A stretch of 42,121 nt of DNA from an uncultured Pseudomonadales bacterium (GCA_938036875.1 CALHVX010000003.1:1-42121), one strand, 5' to 3'; counted from the first letter of the stretch, positions 8,813 to 18,333 are shown. Program-made: numbers and translations. Notes: generated by a model from the letters alone, not told the origin.

Positions 8813-8818
8813 TATAGT
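8813..8818 (+). promoter_or_regulatory. Possible -10 box (TATAGT) for the LAL regulator gene
   Basis: TATAGT at 8813-8818 matches the sigma-70 -10 consensus at five of six positions. No good -35 box lies 16-18 bp upstream. The box is only 6 nt before the TTG at 8825, so if it is real the longest start would be at or before the transcript's 5' end. That would favour a downstream start (GTG 8840 or TTG 8864). Confidence 0.3.
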
Positions 8819-8824
8819 GGACGC

Positions 8825-11488
8825 TTGGGGGTAGCGGCCGTGGGCCGCTGGGGGTTTAAAGGTTTGCTGGTTGAGCGCGAAGTACTGTTGGGTGAGTTGG
8901 CAGGTATCACCAGTGAAGCTGGTCGAGGGCGAGGCAAAATTGTGTTGCTATCTGCCGAGGCCGGCGGCGGTAAAACCACGGTTCTCAACGCTTTGCGGCG
9001 TGCCAGCGCGGATACCCATTGCTGGGTTTGGGGTGGGTGTGATGCCCTGATCACGCCGCGCCCGCTGGGCCCCGTGCACGATATGGCAGAAGCCTTGGGG
9101 CCCCAGGTTGTAGCTCATCTGAATGAACCCTCAGAGCCATCTCAGCTATTCAAATCGGTGTTGGATGGTCTAGAGCAGATGCCGCTACCCACGCTGCTAG
9201 TGTTCGAGGACGTCCATTGGGCGGATCATGCCACTTTAGATCTCATCAAATTTTTGGGCCGTCGCATCGCCTTTTTGAACCTGGTGTTGCTCGCCAGCTT
9301 TCGCGACGACGAAGTGGGAGAAGATCACTACCTGCGTCAGGTGATGGGCGAGCTCCCTAGCGCTGCCACACAGCGTATACAGCTACCGCCTTTATCTGAG
9401 TTAGCCATTGCTCAGCTTGCAAAAGAGGCCCAGGTTGATCCCGAGGGGATCGCCGAGGCCACCAACGGCAACCCGTTTTTTGTCACGGAAATGATTGCCG
9501 CTCGGGGTACCTCTGGGGCCCAGCTGCCTTCATCCATTCGCGATGCAGTTGCCGCCCGGCTGACGCGAATACCAGCAAGCACACGTGAGCTGCTTGAACT
9601 CATAAGCATTATCCCCGCTGCGGTTTCTGCCTCTATGATGGAAGCTCTGGTTGGAAGTGATGGCGAGCAGGACATTGACCTGGCATTGCAGCGTGGCTTG
9701 TTAGAGCAGGATGAACGTGGGGCGTTACGGTTTCGACATGAGCTGGCGCGCCTAGCAACCTTAGATCGAATTCCAGCTGCGCGTAAGCGCGCCTGTCACC
9801 TGCAGGTTTTGCAAGCGTTAACGGCACGCGCGCCGGAACTTGCGATTGATCAAGTGGTACACCATGCAGCTGGTGCGCTAGACGGACCGCTAGTGCTGCG
9901 TTACGCACCACAAGCGGCAGACGTGGCCGCACAGTCAGGTGCTCACCGAGAAGCGGCCGCGCATCTAGCAACCGCGCTTCGTTTTGTCGATGAGGCGGAG
10001 CCGGAGTTAGCCGCAAGTCTTTATGAGCGATGGGCGTATGAGGCAAGCCTTGCCGCTCGGATTGATGATGAAGTGCTAGAAGCTCGACGACATGCCATTA
10101 CCCTGTGGCGCATGTTGCAGCGCGATGAGAAGGTCGGTGAGAACCTCCGTGCGTTATCGCGCTTGCATTGGTACCGAGGTGAAGCGGCAGAGGCGACTCG
10201 GTTTTCCGACCAAGCCATTCGAGTGTTAGAAAGCACGCCCCCATCTGCCGAGCATGCCATGGCTTACTCGTTACGTTCCCAGCTCCATATGCTGAATGAT
10301 CAGATGGACGAGGCGGTTGTGTGGGGGCAACAAGCCCTAGACCTTGCGCAGCAGTTTGCGGCCACGGATGTTCGAATTCATGCGCTCAACAACGTGGGTA
10401 CTGCACTGGCGTTTCGCGGCAACGCAAAGGGGGTTGCTATGCTGGAAGAGAGCTTAGCCTTGGCTTTAAGTGCTAACCATCACGAGCATGCTGCTCGCGC
10501 TTACAACAACTTAGCCGAGTATGCGGTGGAGTTTCGGCGTTTTGAGCTGGCGGAGCAAACGCTCAGTGACGGCATTGCCTATGATATTGAGCACGATCTA
10601 GATTCATGGACTTACTATTTGTCTGGGCGCTTAGCGCAACTGCGGTTGGATCAAGGTCGCTTGGCTGATGCCAACACTATTGCCCAAGGGGTGATGGAGC
10701 GAGAGCGGCTAACCTTGTTGATGAAGTTGCCCGCGGGTTTGGTGCGGTCCCGAACCGCCTTGCGGCTTGGGGACGCCGATGCCATGGCACAGATGTTAGA
10801 GGTGCTTAAAGATGCGTTAGCCACCGAAGAATTGCAGCATGTCGTGCCCGCGCGGCTGGGTTTGATTGAGGCTGCCTGGTTGTTAGATTTAGAGGATGTT
10901 GGGGTTGAGCACATGACGGCTTTGCTAGCCTTATCAGAATCCGATCGGCACCCGTGGAATATCGGAGAGCGCTCGGTTTGGGTGCGTCGGTTAGGTTTGG
11001 GTGACGAGGCTGTGCCGACCGGTTTGCCGGAACCTTATGCTCTAGAGCTTGGTGGCAATCCGAGAGCAGCATTTGACGCCTGGCAGGCGCTGGGATTGCC
11101 TTATGCAGCAGCATTGGCGTTGGCGCAGTCACAGGAACCTGCGGATTTGATAGAGGCACTAACTTTGTTTGATAGCATCGGGGCTGAAGCTGGGAGCGCA
11201 AAGTTGCGACGGTTGTCGGTCGCACAAGGCCTGGATGCTCAGCTGCCAAACCGGCGGCGGGGACCTTATAAGGGTGCCAAAGACCATCCGTTGGGCTTAA
11301 CCACTCGGGAACAAGAAATTTTGTCCTTGCTCGCCAAGGGTTTTACCAATCGAGAGATTTCTGAACGCTTGTCGCGTTCCCAGCGCACGGTAGAGCATCA
11401 TGTATCCGCGGTGTTGGCGAAGCTAAATGCATCCAGCCGCATTGCTGCTGTGCTGCGTGTTCAAAACGAACCTTGGTTGATTAGCTAA
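8825..11488 (+). CDS. LAL/MalT-type LuxR-family transcriptional regulator (AAA/STAND ATPase + HTH)
   Basis: About 887 residues, the size of large ATP-binding LuxR regulators. Near the N-terminus LLVEREVLLGEL is followed by a Walker A loop AEAGGGKTT (44-52) and a Walker B LLVFEDVHWAD (124-134). The middle (about 330-800) is helical and TPR-like with many Ala/Leu/Glu repeats, as in the signal-sensing arm of MalT relatives. The last 65 residues are a classic LuxR HTH: LTTREQEILSLLAKGFTNRE and the recognition region RSQRTVEHHVSAVLAKL. Such proteins bind an inducer and ATP, oligomerise and activate promoters. The start is uncertain: TTG 8825, GTG 8840 and TTG 8864 are all in frame, and the conserved region begins at about 8864. 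The alpha/beta hydrolase gene follows 15 bp later and may be co-transcribed. Confidence 0.85.
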   Translation: MGVAAVGRWGFKGLLVEREVLLGELAGITSEAGRGRGKIVLLSAEAGGGKTTVLNALRRASADTHCWVWGGCDALITPRPLGPVHDMAEALGPQVVAHLNEPSEPSQLFKSVLDGLEQMPLPTLLVFEDVHWADHATLDLIKFLGRRIAFLNLVLLASFRDDEVGEDHYLRQVMGELPSAATQRIQLPPLSELAIAQLAKEAQVDPEGIAEATNGNPFFVTEMIAARGTSGAQLPSSIRDAVAARLTRIPASTRELLELISIIPAAVSASMMEALVGSDGEQDIDLALQRGLLEQDERGALRFRHELARLATLDRIPAARKRACHLQVLQALTARAPELAIDQVVHHAAGALDGPLVLRYAPQAADVAAQSGAHREAAAHLATALRFVDEAEPELAASLYERWAYEASLAARIDDEVLEARRHAITLWRMLQRDEKVGENLRALSRLHWYRGEAAEATRFSDQAIRVLESTPPSAEHAMAYSLRSQLHMLNDQMDEAVVWGQQALDLAQQFAATDVRIHALNNVGTALAFRGNAKGVAMLEESLALALSANHHEHAARAYNNLAEYAVEFRRFELAEQTLSDGIAYDIEHDLDSWTYYLSGRLAQLRLDQGRLADANTIAQGVMERERLTLLMKLPAGLVRSRTALRLGDADAMAQMLEVLKDALATEELQHVVPARLGLIEAAWLLDLEDVGVEHMTALLALSESDRHPWNIGERSVWVRRLGLGDEAVPTGLPEPYALELGGNPRAAFDAWQALGLPYAAALALAQSQEPADLIEALTLFDSIGAEAGSAKLRRLSVAQGLDAQLPNRRRGPYKGAKDHPLGLTTREQEILSLLAKGFTNREISERLSRSQRTVEHHVSAVLAKLNASSRIAAVLRVQNEPWLIS

Positions 11489-11503
11489 ATTGAGAAATTA
11501 GGC

Positions 11504-12310
11504 ATGCACGGTTGGTTGGAAGGTGATGTGGACTGTGATGGCATCAATATCCACTACTACCGAACGGGGCAGGGTGAGAAACCTCCGGTGATCCTGGCTC
11601 ACGGTTTCACCGACAACGGTTTGTGTTGGTATCGAACCGCAAAAAGGCTTGAGGCCAAGTACGACTTGGTTATGGTCGATGCGCGTAATCATGGCCAGTC
11701 TGGTTCAGGCAGTGCCCATCAAGCTGATCTAGCAGCTGATCTTGCGGCGGTGATCAATGAGCTGGGACTAGCTCCGGTTGCGGCCTTGGGGCATTCCGTC
11801 GGTAGCAACGTGGTTGCTGCGCTAGCGGCCGATTTCCCAACGCTGGTCTCAACCCTTGTCATCGAAGATCCTCCTTGGACCATGCCGCACAAAACGCCAT
11901 CAAAAAATTCTGCGCGCTTTCAAGCGTTTCGCGACTACATCAACTCGTTGGCGCATCAGACGCAGGAGCAAATTGAGCAAGCGGGCCGGCGACAACATCC
12001 CGGTTGGCATGCGCTGGAGTTTCCGCCTTGGGCTGCCTCTAATCAACAGGTACTCAGTCAGGCGATGGAAGCGTTGGTGCTCGAGGATTGGGCGGAATTG
12101 GTACCCAAAGTTTGCTGTCCCACCTTGTTGATTTATGGTGATACAGATAAGGGTGGGATAGTTGGAGAGCAGACGGCCGCCGCGGTTCGAGCACTAAATC
12201 CGCTTGTTGATGCACGACATGTTCCAGGTGCAGGTCACAACCTAAGGCGAGAGGCGTTTGAACCTTTTGTGGCTTTGGTTGCTGCGCATTTGGAGGCTCA
12301 ACATCCTTAG
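11504..12310 (+). CDS. Alpha/beta hydrolase
   Basis: A 268-residue protein with the single-domain alpha/beta hydrolase pattern. Oxyanion motif: LAHGFTDNGLCW (30-41). Strand/turn: VMVDARNHGQSG (54-65). Nucleophile elbow: GHSVGS (about 96-101) with the Ser. Late Asp: IYGDTDKGG (about 209-217). Catalytic His: GAGHNLRR (about 244-251). No signal peptide. Members include esterases, haloalkane or epoxide hydrolases and C-C hydrolases; the elbow sequence does not separate them. The gene lies 15 bp downstream of the LAL regulator on the same strand, so the two may form a transcriptional unit in which the regulator senses the hydrolase's substrate or product. It ends directly against the convergent gene at 12311. 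Confidence 0.85.
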   Translation: MHGWLEGDVDCDGINIHYYRTGQGEKPPVILAHGFTDNGLCWYRTAKRLEAKYDLVMVDARNHGQSGSGSAHQADLAADLAAVINELGLAPVAALGHSVGSNVVAALAADFPTLVSTLVIEDPPWTMPHKTPSKNSARFQAFRDYINSLAHQTQEQIEQAGRRQHPGWHALEFPPWAASNQQVLSQAMEALVLEDWAELVPKVCCPTLLIYGDTDKGGIVGEQTAAAVRALNPLVDARHVPGAGHNLRREAFEPFVALVAAHLEAQHP

Positions 12311-12790
12311 CTAGTCGAACTTGTGAACCTTGCGTATGACTTGTTCGAGCAAACTGTCCGGGTCAACCTTAACCACGAAGGGGACTAGCTTGACGATCTT
12401 ACCCTCTATTTCCAACTCTAGAGGAGCTCCGGTGTCAGGGTCGAGCCAAGCACGACCTTCGTGTGATTGATTGGCTAGCGAACGCTCATGCTTCCAGGCG
12501 GTTAAGGAGGCACGCCAAGTGTCGTTGCCTACCTGCATCTCAGCAACCAATTTTGGTGGTCCCCGTCGAGTTTCGGTGGCGCGAACTAGTACCTTTGTTG
12601 CCACCGGTTGGGTTGTTTTTGCTCGGATAATTCGGCGATGGCGCCTGGCTGAGCTTATGGCGATAACACAGAAAAGCAGGCCGAACAGGCCGATAGCAAT
12701 CGTGGCCGAACCAGGAAGTTGCTCGAAATATTGCGCTAGAACCCAAAATAAACCTGCGGCCAGCAACAAACTGAAAACAGAACTGATCAT
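12311..12790 (-). CDS. Small membrane protein of unknown function
   Basis: A 159-residue protein I cannot assign to a family. Two hydrophobic helices lie at about residues 2-20 and 29-46, separated by the short loop YFEQLPGSAT, followed by a basic stretch (SARRHRRIIRAK). A soluble domain of about 110 residues follows, predicted beta-rich (VATKVLVRATETRRG, LVAEMQVGNDTW, APLELEIEGKIVKLVPFVVK). By the positive-inside rule the basic stretch and soluble domain should be cytoplasmic. It ends base-to-base with the hydrolase at 12310 and lies 47 bp downstream of the symporter gene on the same strand, so it may be the symporter's co-transcribed partner. It shows no catalytic motif. Confidence 0.65.
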   Translation of the reverse strand: MISSVFSLLLAAGLFWVLAQYFEQLPGSATIAIGLFGLLFCVIAISSARRHRRIIRAKTTQPVATKVLVRATETRRGPPKLVAEMQVGNDTWRASLTAWKHERSLANQSHEGRAWLDPDTGAPLELEIEGKIVKLVPFVVKVDPDSLLEQVIRKVHKFD

Positions 12791-12837
12791 AGGGTCACTC
12801 TAACGTGCCTATGAAGCTGGGGACAAGCTTTGGCTTT

Positions 12838-14427
12838 TTAGAGGGTTTTGGCTGCAATGGCAGGATCAAGCAGGGTCGGTAGCCACAGGCACACAACAAA
12901 AATTAATAGGGCCATCAGAGACAAAGCAACCAAAGTTGGTCCTCTTGGTGGAAAGTTAATCACTGTTAAACTTAGCTTATGTTTGCCGGCTGAAGCGCAG
13001 ATCAAAGCGATTCCCATCGCCCAGATGAACCCGTGAACGTTCCACCATAACCAGGAAACGTTAGGGGCGGTAATAGCGAGGGTCACATTTGCGATTAGTG
13101 CGATGCCAAAGCCGCTCAAAGCTGCCCATTGCGGTATGCCTCGAATCAGCAGTGCAATGCTAAACAGAGCTAGCAAGGGGCCATTTGCGAGGGAGCCAAC
13201 TTTATTGATTGCTTCCAGTACAGTCGGCGCAATGCTCTCCACGTGAAACGAAAATGCCAACGCAAATATCCCCCAGCAAGCGGTGGTGATCCTCGATCCG
13301 AGCAACTGTTGGTCGGTTGTTAAATTCAGTGCCGGGTTGATAAAGTCTTCCATAGTCGCCGCAGAAAGGCTGTTGATCGCGGAATCGATAGAAGACATCG
13401 CGGCCGCAACCAGTCCCACCATAACCAACCCAACCACCCCTGGGGCGAAGTTTCCTAAGACATACATTGGAAAGGCTAAGTTGTAGTTTGGCTTGCCTGT
13501 GCCATCGACAGGCAATGACGTGATGAAATCTGTATTTTGGCTAGCGTAAGCAGCCAGGCCCAGACCAAGGAAACAGTAAGCGAGAACTAACGGAAAGCGA
13601 AGTAGGCCGTTGTACAGTAAGACTCGCTGAGTGGCTTTGGGCGATTTGGCCGCAAGAACCCGCTGGGCTTGGCTTTGGTCGCAACCGTAGTAAGCGGTAT
13701 ACAGAAATAGACCACCAATTAACATGGGCCAAAATCCGTAGTTGTTGCCATCAAGCCCCCAATCGTTGACCAGTACTTGTGTCCGCGAAGAAATGCCCGA
13801 TATATCCGTTGCAGCAGTCCATGAAATATCTGAGGCCAAAAAAATCAGGCTAACGACTACGGTTAAGGACAGTAGAATTAATTGGATGACATCGCTCACT
13901 ACTACGGCTCTCAGCCCGCCAAGCAAGTCGTACAAAATGGTGATGCCCATCAAAAGAAGTACTGCTGAGCCGAAAGAAACCTCTAGTAGCAGGCCAATCA
14001 CCAAGGCGACGCCGTATATAGTGACCCCTGTTGCCACGCCGCGAAATACTAAGAAGCAGGCGCTGGCGATTTTTCGTGTGGAGAGCCCAAGGTTACGTTC
14101 AAGCACTTCATAGATCGAGGTGACACCCATCTGGCGCGCGGGAACTAACAGCCAAGTCAAGGCGATCATGGCAAGAGGTACCGCAAGTTCGTATTGGAGC
14201 CAAACCAAACCGCCTCCAGCGGCAAAACCAACAAATGCTGGCGCGCCCAAAAGGCTGTTTGTTGAACACTGGGTGGCAATAGTTGACGCTGCTAGGCTGC
14301 CACTACTCATTTGTTGGCCACCCAAAAAATAGTCTTTTGCGCCTCTTTGGCTGCGACCAATGTGAAGGGCAAGCCAGAGCATACCGCTGAGGTATGTAGC
14401 CATGACCACCCAATCTAGTGTCTGCAT
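12838..14427 (-). CDS. Sodium:solute symporter (SSS family)
   Basis: A 529-residue polytopic protein with about 13 hydrophobic helices. SSS-family marks: the N-terminal DWVVMATYLSGMLWLALHIG helix, the loop RSQRGAKDYFLGGQQMSSGS (about 25-44), the ASTIATQCSTNSLLGAPAF segment in TM2, and SMSSIDSAINSLSAATMEDF in the TM8-TM9 region, which carries the Ser/Ser-Asp residues of the second sodium site. Related proteins import sugars, amino acids, choline or vitamins with sodium. It is transcribed divergently from the GH13_18 phosphorylase (89 bp between the starts). Uptake of glucosylglycerate or a related osmolyte is therefore possible, but the sequence does not prove it. Confidence 0.85.
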   Translation of the reverse strand: MQTLDWVVMATYLSGMLWLALHIGRSQRGAKDYFLGGQQMSSGSLAASTIATQCSTNSLLGAPAFVGFAAGGGLVWLQYELAVPLAMIALTWLLVPARQMGVTSIYEVLERNLGLSTRKIASACFLVFRGVATGVTIYGVALVIGLLLEVSFGSAVLLLMGITILYDLLGGLRAVVVSDVIQLILLSLTVVVSLIFLASDISWTAATDISGISSRTQVLVNDWGLDGNNYGFWPMLIGGLFLYTAYYGCDQSQAQRVLAAKSPKATQRVLLYNGLLRFPLVLAYCFLGLGLAAYASQNTDFITSLPVDGTGKPNYNLAFPMYVLGNFAPGVVGLVMVGLVAAAMSSIDSAINSLSAATMEDFINPALNLTTDQQLLGSRITTACWGIFALAFSFHVESIAPTVLEAINKVGSLANGPLLALFSIALLIRGIPQWAALSGFGIALIANVTLAITAPNVSWLWWNVHGFIWAMGIALICASAGKHKLSLTVINFPPRGPTLVALSLMALLIFVVCLWLPTLLDPAIAAKTL

Positions 14428-14516
14428 GGTTTAGGTCCGATGAGTTGACAAAAAAACGGTTGCTGTAGGCGCAGATTGCTGGCGCTAGTTCGTAAAGATC
14501 GGTAACGTACGATGCT

Positions 14517-16229
14517 GTGATATATGACCAACTCCACTCTATGTTGTTGCCGCTGTACGGTGACAGCGCAATCAAGCTTACCGAGCAACTGCTGCAACTC
14601 GGCTCCGAACGAGCGGCCGATATCGAGGCGGCGCATCGTGCGCACTATCGTTTGGCGAGTGAATTTACTGCACAAGACGTTCTGCTTCTGACTTACGGCG
14701 ATTCTTTTGTGAGTGGAGACCAAAGACCGTTGGCAGCACTTAAATCGTTTGCCGATGCCAACCTCACGCACTGTTTTAGTGCGATTCATATTCTCCCCTT
14801 TTTTCCGTTTTCCTCTGATGATGGCTTTGCTGTATGTGACTACGGCGCCGTACGAGAAGATTTGGGCACTTGGGGGGACGTATACGCTCTGAGTGAGCAC
14901 TTTCAATTGATGTTCGATTTGGTCATCAATCACTGCTCGCGAGAGCATCAATGGTTCGCGCAATTTATTGCAGGCCAGCAACCGGGGGTGGATTATTTTG
15001 TTACCCCAAGAGCTGACGAAGATTACAGTCAAGTAGTACGGCCGCGTAGTACGCCGCTGCTTACGCCGGTACACACGGCCAGTGGTTTGCAACATGTTTG
15101 GACTACCTTTGGCGAGGACCAGATTGATCTGAACTTTAGTAACCCTCAGGTGTTGCTCCAGTTTGCTGATATTTTGTTGGATTACGTGCGTCGGGGCGCT
15201 GGGTATATCCGCCTGGATGCTATTGGATTCCTGTGGAAAGAGATCGGTACAAACTGCATGAGCCTGCCCCAAACTCATGCAGTGGTGAAGGTGTTCCGTT
15301 TGCTGTTGACCGAATTTGCGCCGAGCACTCGACTGTTGACCGAGACTAATGTGCCGCATGCTGAGAATGTGAGCTATTTTGGTAACGGTGATGAAGCGCA
15401 CTTGGTTTATCAGTTCAGTTTGGCGCCGTTGCTTCTCTATACCTATGTGTTCAACGAGCCACGGTATCTTTTGGAGTGGCTTCGCCATTTGGAGCCAGCC
15501 CCCGAAGGTTCTACCTACTTGAACTTCATGGCGTCCCACGATGGGGTTGGATTGCGTCCGCTTGAAGGTTTGGTACCACCCCAAGATGTCGAGGCCTTGG
15601 TTGCTCGTACCCATGCTCAAGGCGGTTTTGTTAGTATGCGAACGGATCAGCAAGGGGTTGCAGTCCCTTACGAGTTGAATATTACCCTGTTTTCGCTGTT
15701 TGGCGGTGACGTTGAGGCGATGCCGGCTTACGTTGGGGCACATCAATTGCTGTTGGCCTTGCAAGGGGTTCCAGCCCTGTATATTCATAGTTTGTTCGGT
15801 ACGCTTAACGATTTGGATGCGGTGGAACGCACAGGGCGTACGCGATCGGTTAACCGCGGACGTTTGCAAAGTGGAAAGCTGCTGGCTGCGTTGTCTGACC
15901 CCAATGAACATTATCGACTAGTCTTCGGCATGCTTAAGCATGCCCTGCGCGTACGCCGAAGTAACTCAGCGTTTGACCCAACTAGCGAGCAGCGTTTACT
16001 CGATGCACCTAGTAATATCATCAGCTTTCTACGTATTCAGGAAACGCAACAGATCTTGGTTGTTGCTTCGGTAAGTGCAGTAAAGACAGCTTGTTGTTGG
16101 CCAGAGGATGATCAATACAAGCCACAAGGCGAATGTTTGGATCTGCTGACGAATCAAATCCATTCAACGCAAGAGGAATTGCGGCTTGAACCTTATCAAG
16201 TGCTTTGGCTGGTACATGTGACAAGCTAA
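14517..16229 (+). CDS. GH13_18 glycoside phosphorylase, probably glucosylglycerate phosphorylase
   Basis: A 570-residue member of the sucrose-phosphorylase subfamily of GH13. Catalytic residues can be placed: nucleophile Asp234 in RLDAIGFLWKE (232-242), acid/base Glu276 in LLTETNVPHAEN (273-284), and transition-state Asp342 in ASHDGVGLRP (339-348). The ASHDG form and the length near 570 fit the glucosylglycerate/sucrose-6-phosphate phosphorylase branch better than true sucrose phosphorylase (about 490-505 residues). Reaction by family: glucosylglycerate + phosphate gives alpha-glucose 1-phosphate + D-glycerate. The adjacent convergent gene pair makes glucosyl-phosphoglycerate, which strongly supports this substrate. 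The start is a GTG without a clear ribosome site; an ATG eight codons later is an alternative. Confidence 0.8.
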   Translation: MIYDQLHSMLLPLYGDSAIKLTEQLLQLGSERAADIEAAHRAHYRLASEFTAQDVLLLTYGDSFVSGDQRPLAALKSFADANLTHCFSAIHILPFFPFSSDDGFAVCDYGAVREDLGTWGDVYALSEHFQLMFDLVINHCSREHQWFAQFIAGQQPGVDYFVTPRADEDYSQVVRPRSTPLLTPVHTASGLQHVWTTFGEDQIDLNFSNPQVLLQFADILLDYVRRGAGYIRLDAIGFLWKEIGTNCMSLPQTHAVVKVFRLLLTEFAPSTRLLTETNVPHAENVSYFGNGDEAHLVYQFSLAPLLLYTYVFNEPRYLLEWLRHLEPAPEGSTYLNFMASHDGVGLRPLEGLVPPQDVEALVARTHAQGGFVSMRTDQQGVAVPYELNITLFSLFGGDVEAMPAYVGAHQLLLALQGVPALYIHSLFGTLNDLDAVERTGRTRSVNRGRLQSGKLLAALSDPNEHYRLVFGMLKHALRVRRSNSAFDPTSEQRLLDAPSNIISFLRIQETQQILVVASVSAVKTACCWPEDDQYKPQGECLDLLTNQIHSTQEELRLEPYQVLWLVHVTS

Positions 16230-16240
16230 ACCTCGCGAGC

Positions 16241-17461
16241 TTAGGCGTGTTCTGCCATATCGAGCCGGACGGCTTCCAAAAAGTCTTCAAACACCTCGGT
16301 ATACACGCTGGTAACACGGCCCCAAGATGGGATAAAGGGCGTCTCATCACCGCTACTCAGGAATGACTCCCCACCTCGTAAAATATTGCCAGCAAAGAGC
16401 TCTACGGCTCTCTCCTCAGCATCGCGATCTAAAGACAATCCATTGATGTCAGCGTCGTTGGCATAAGATTCGATTAAATCCAAGGCGATCCTAAGGTAAG
16501 CGGCCTTAACGGTACGAATAGTGCCCGCATCAAACACGTTGCCGTAGGTCGCTAGTTTTCGAAATAAGGCGGTAGATATATCTAGACTCATCCTCGACAG
16601 ACCGCCTGTGATATCGTCGGCGGAGAGGTCTTGGTGTTTGTGATCATAGTTGTTTGCTACTTCAACTTGGCATAGACGGTTAGTGGAATAGTTGCGATAC
16701 ACTTCGGAAAGAACGCCAACTTCCAAACTCCAATCCGAAGGGATACGTAGGTCTTTTAAAACGTCGACCTGCATAGAAAATTCTCCAGCCAATGGGTATC
16801 GGAAGCTATCCAGGTAGTCCAAGTATGGGTGGTTACCCATGACCTTTTTCATGGTTCGAATCAGCGGCGAAACCAACAAGCGACTCACCCTTCCGTTTAA
16901 CTTGTTATCTGCCACCCGAGCGTAGAACCCTTTGCAAAATTCGTAGTTAAATCGTGGATTGGCAACCGGATAGATCAATCTTGCTAGCAGGGCGCGATCG
17001 TAGGTCGTGATGTCGCAGTCGTGCAGTGCAACCGCACCAGCCAGCCCTGCCGCTTGAACGTAACCGAAGCAATACCAAACGTTGCATCCCTTGCCTAGCT
17101 CGGTAGGTGCCAAGCCAACTGATTTCAACTTGGCTTGCAACGCTTGCATGCGAGGGCCTTCATTCCAAATAACAACATGGTCTTGAGGTAGTCGAGAAAA
17201 GTATTTCAGAGCGTATCGGTACTCCTCCTCGTTGGCTCGATCTAGACCTATCACAATTTGACGTAAGTAAGTCGTTTGGGATAAGCAATCCACAATGTTT
17301 TCTAGCGCTGGATGTTGCAGCTCCGAAAACAAGCTCGGCAACACTAAGGTCATTGGCCGCGTCTTCGAGAACTGCCTTAGCTCGGCCTCCATGTCATCAA
17401 CAGATCGCGTGGCAAGATTGTGTAGGGTGGTGATGATGCCGTTCTGAAAAAAATCACTCAT
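16241..17461 (-). CDS. gpgS: Glucosyl-3-phosphoglycerate synthase-like glycosyltransferase (GT81/GT-A)
   Basis: A 406-residue retaining-type GT-A glycosyltransferase. After MTLVLPSLFSEL come QIVIGLDRANEEEY, then the nucleotide-sugar loop GKGCNVWYCFGYV (123-135) and the metal-binding HDCDITTYD (147-155), followed by YPVANPRFNYEFCKGFYAR and LDYLDSFRYPLAGEF. These blocks are characteristic of glucosyl-3-phosphoglycerate synthases. Reaction by family: NDP-glucose + 3-phosphoglycerate gives glucosyl-3-phosphoglycerate, the first step to the compatible solute glucosylglycerate. It lies 56 bp downstream of the HAD phosphatase that would finish the synthesis, and its stop is 11 bp from that of the convergent phosphorylase. 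A mannosyl donor cannot be excluded from sequence alone. Confidence 0.8.
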   Translation of the reverse strand: MSDFFQNGIITTLHNLATRSVDDMEAELRQFSKTRPMTLVLPSLFSELQHPALENIVDCLSQTTYLRQIVIGLDRANEEEYRYALKYFSRLPQDHVVIWNEGPRMQALQAKLKSVGLAPTELGKGCNVWYCFGYVQAAGLAGAVALHDCDITTYDRALLARLIYPVANPRFNYEFCKGFYARVADNKLNGRVSRLLVSPLIRTMKKVMGNHPYLDYLDSFRYPLAGEFSMQVDVLKDLRIPSDWSLEVGVLSEVYRNYSTNRLCQVEVANNYDHKHQDLSADDITGGLSRMSLDISTALFRKLATYGNVFDAGTIRTVKAAYLRIALDLIESYANDADINGLSLDRDAEERAVELFAGNILRGGESFLSSGDETPFIPSWGRVTSVYTEVFEDFLEAVRLDMAEHA

Positions 17462-17517
17462 ACGAATAGTCCAATTTGCGTCTTCTTACGGGATGATTGA
17501 AACCGGTTTGGCTGTGG

Positions 17518-18333
17518 TTAGTCTTTTGGCGCGGGAAGATTTTGAATAGTAATCTCGATATTTTGAATCCAATCGCTTGGCCCGGGCGCTTTGGCTACCT
17601 GAACCCAAGGTCGATCTACTTCTAAATAGTCGCCATTGCGTTGTGGGAACAAAACGATCGCGTCAGCCCAGCTAAGTAGGGGTAAATCGTTGTCACTATC
17701 TCCGCAAGCAATACGCCATCTCGGTATCGGCCTATTTGCATCAAGAGTTGAAGCAACGCTGGCCGCTGCGATGCCCTTGTTAGCCATTGGCATAACATGC
17801 AAAAAACGCCCACCAGCGACCAATTGAAGTTCATGTTGTTGAAGACGCTTTTGCAACGAGAGTTGCTCTTCAGGTGTTCCAAGCCACCGTAGTGGTTCCG
17901 AGAACAATCGTTGCTTAGCAAGATGGGCAGCTGCGGTGGACAGCCCCGTGTACATCGCAACTTGCTCTGCACTGAGATCATGAAAACCTTCAAAGTTTAG
18001 ATTTAACCTAGATCTTATTTGATCTAGCAGGTTGCAGAGCTCTGAATATGCTGGCCCTTGGCCTTCTATTCGGTACGGTAGGTCTGTGCCGTTGGTCGTT
18101 TTTGGGTAGGCGATACCGGCTCCGTTTTCGAAGATAAGTGCAGAGGGCTCTTTGCGCAGCTCGTTGATCTGATGGAGTTCTTGTAAGGTCTTGCTTGATG
18201 CCGGAATGACGTTGCTGTTGCTGCCGGTAAAGTGGTCCATGGCCTGGGATGCGTGCACCAAATCGTACTTATCATCGAGTAAGGTGCCATCGAGGTCAGT
18301 CACGATCAGCAAGCCTCGTTTAGGGATGTTCAT
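17518..18333 (-). CDS. HAD-IIB phosphatase, glucosyl/mannosyl-3-phosphoglycerate phosphatase type
   Basis: A 271-residue cytosolic HAD hydrolase. Motif I is VTDLDGTLLDD (11-21, nucleophile Asp13 and acid Asp15), motif II lies around VIPASSKT (42-49), motif III Lys186 is in MANKGIAA (183-190), and motif IV GDSDNDLPLL (211-220) binds Mg. The C2-type cap between about residues 85 and 180, together with FENGAGIAYP, fits the mannosyl-3-phosphoglycerate phosphatase subgroup. By family it removes phosphate from the glycosyl-3-phosphoglycerate made by the downstream synthase, giving glucosylglycerate. It is the first gene of a two-gene operon with gpgS and is preceded by a repeat-rich region. Confidence 0.8.
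   Translation of the reverse strand: MNIPKRGLLIVTDLDGTLLDDKYDLVHASQAMDHFTGSNSNVIPASSKTLQELHQINELRKEPSALIFENGAGIAYPKTTNGTDLPYRIEGQGPAYSELCNLLDQIRSRLNLNFEGFHDLSAEQVAMYTGLSTAAAHLAKQRLFSEPLRWLGTPEEQLSLQKRLQQHELQLVAGGRFLHVMPMANKGIAAASVASTLDANRPIPRWRIACGDSDNDLPLLSWADAIVLFPQRNGDYLEVDRPWVQVAKAPGPSDWIQNIEITIQNLPAPKD

Noticed and set aside
14445-14450. Perfect TTGACA as -35 box of the phosphorylase promoter
   Set aside because: No acceptable -10 box lies 16-18 bp downstream on the plus strand.
14415-15911. 498-codon open frame on the minus strand, antisense to the GH13_18 gene
   Set aside because: The plus strand carries all catalytic motifs of a phosphorylase in order. The antisense product has no recognisable domain, so it is a shadow frame.
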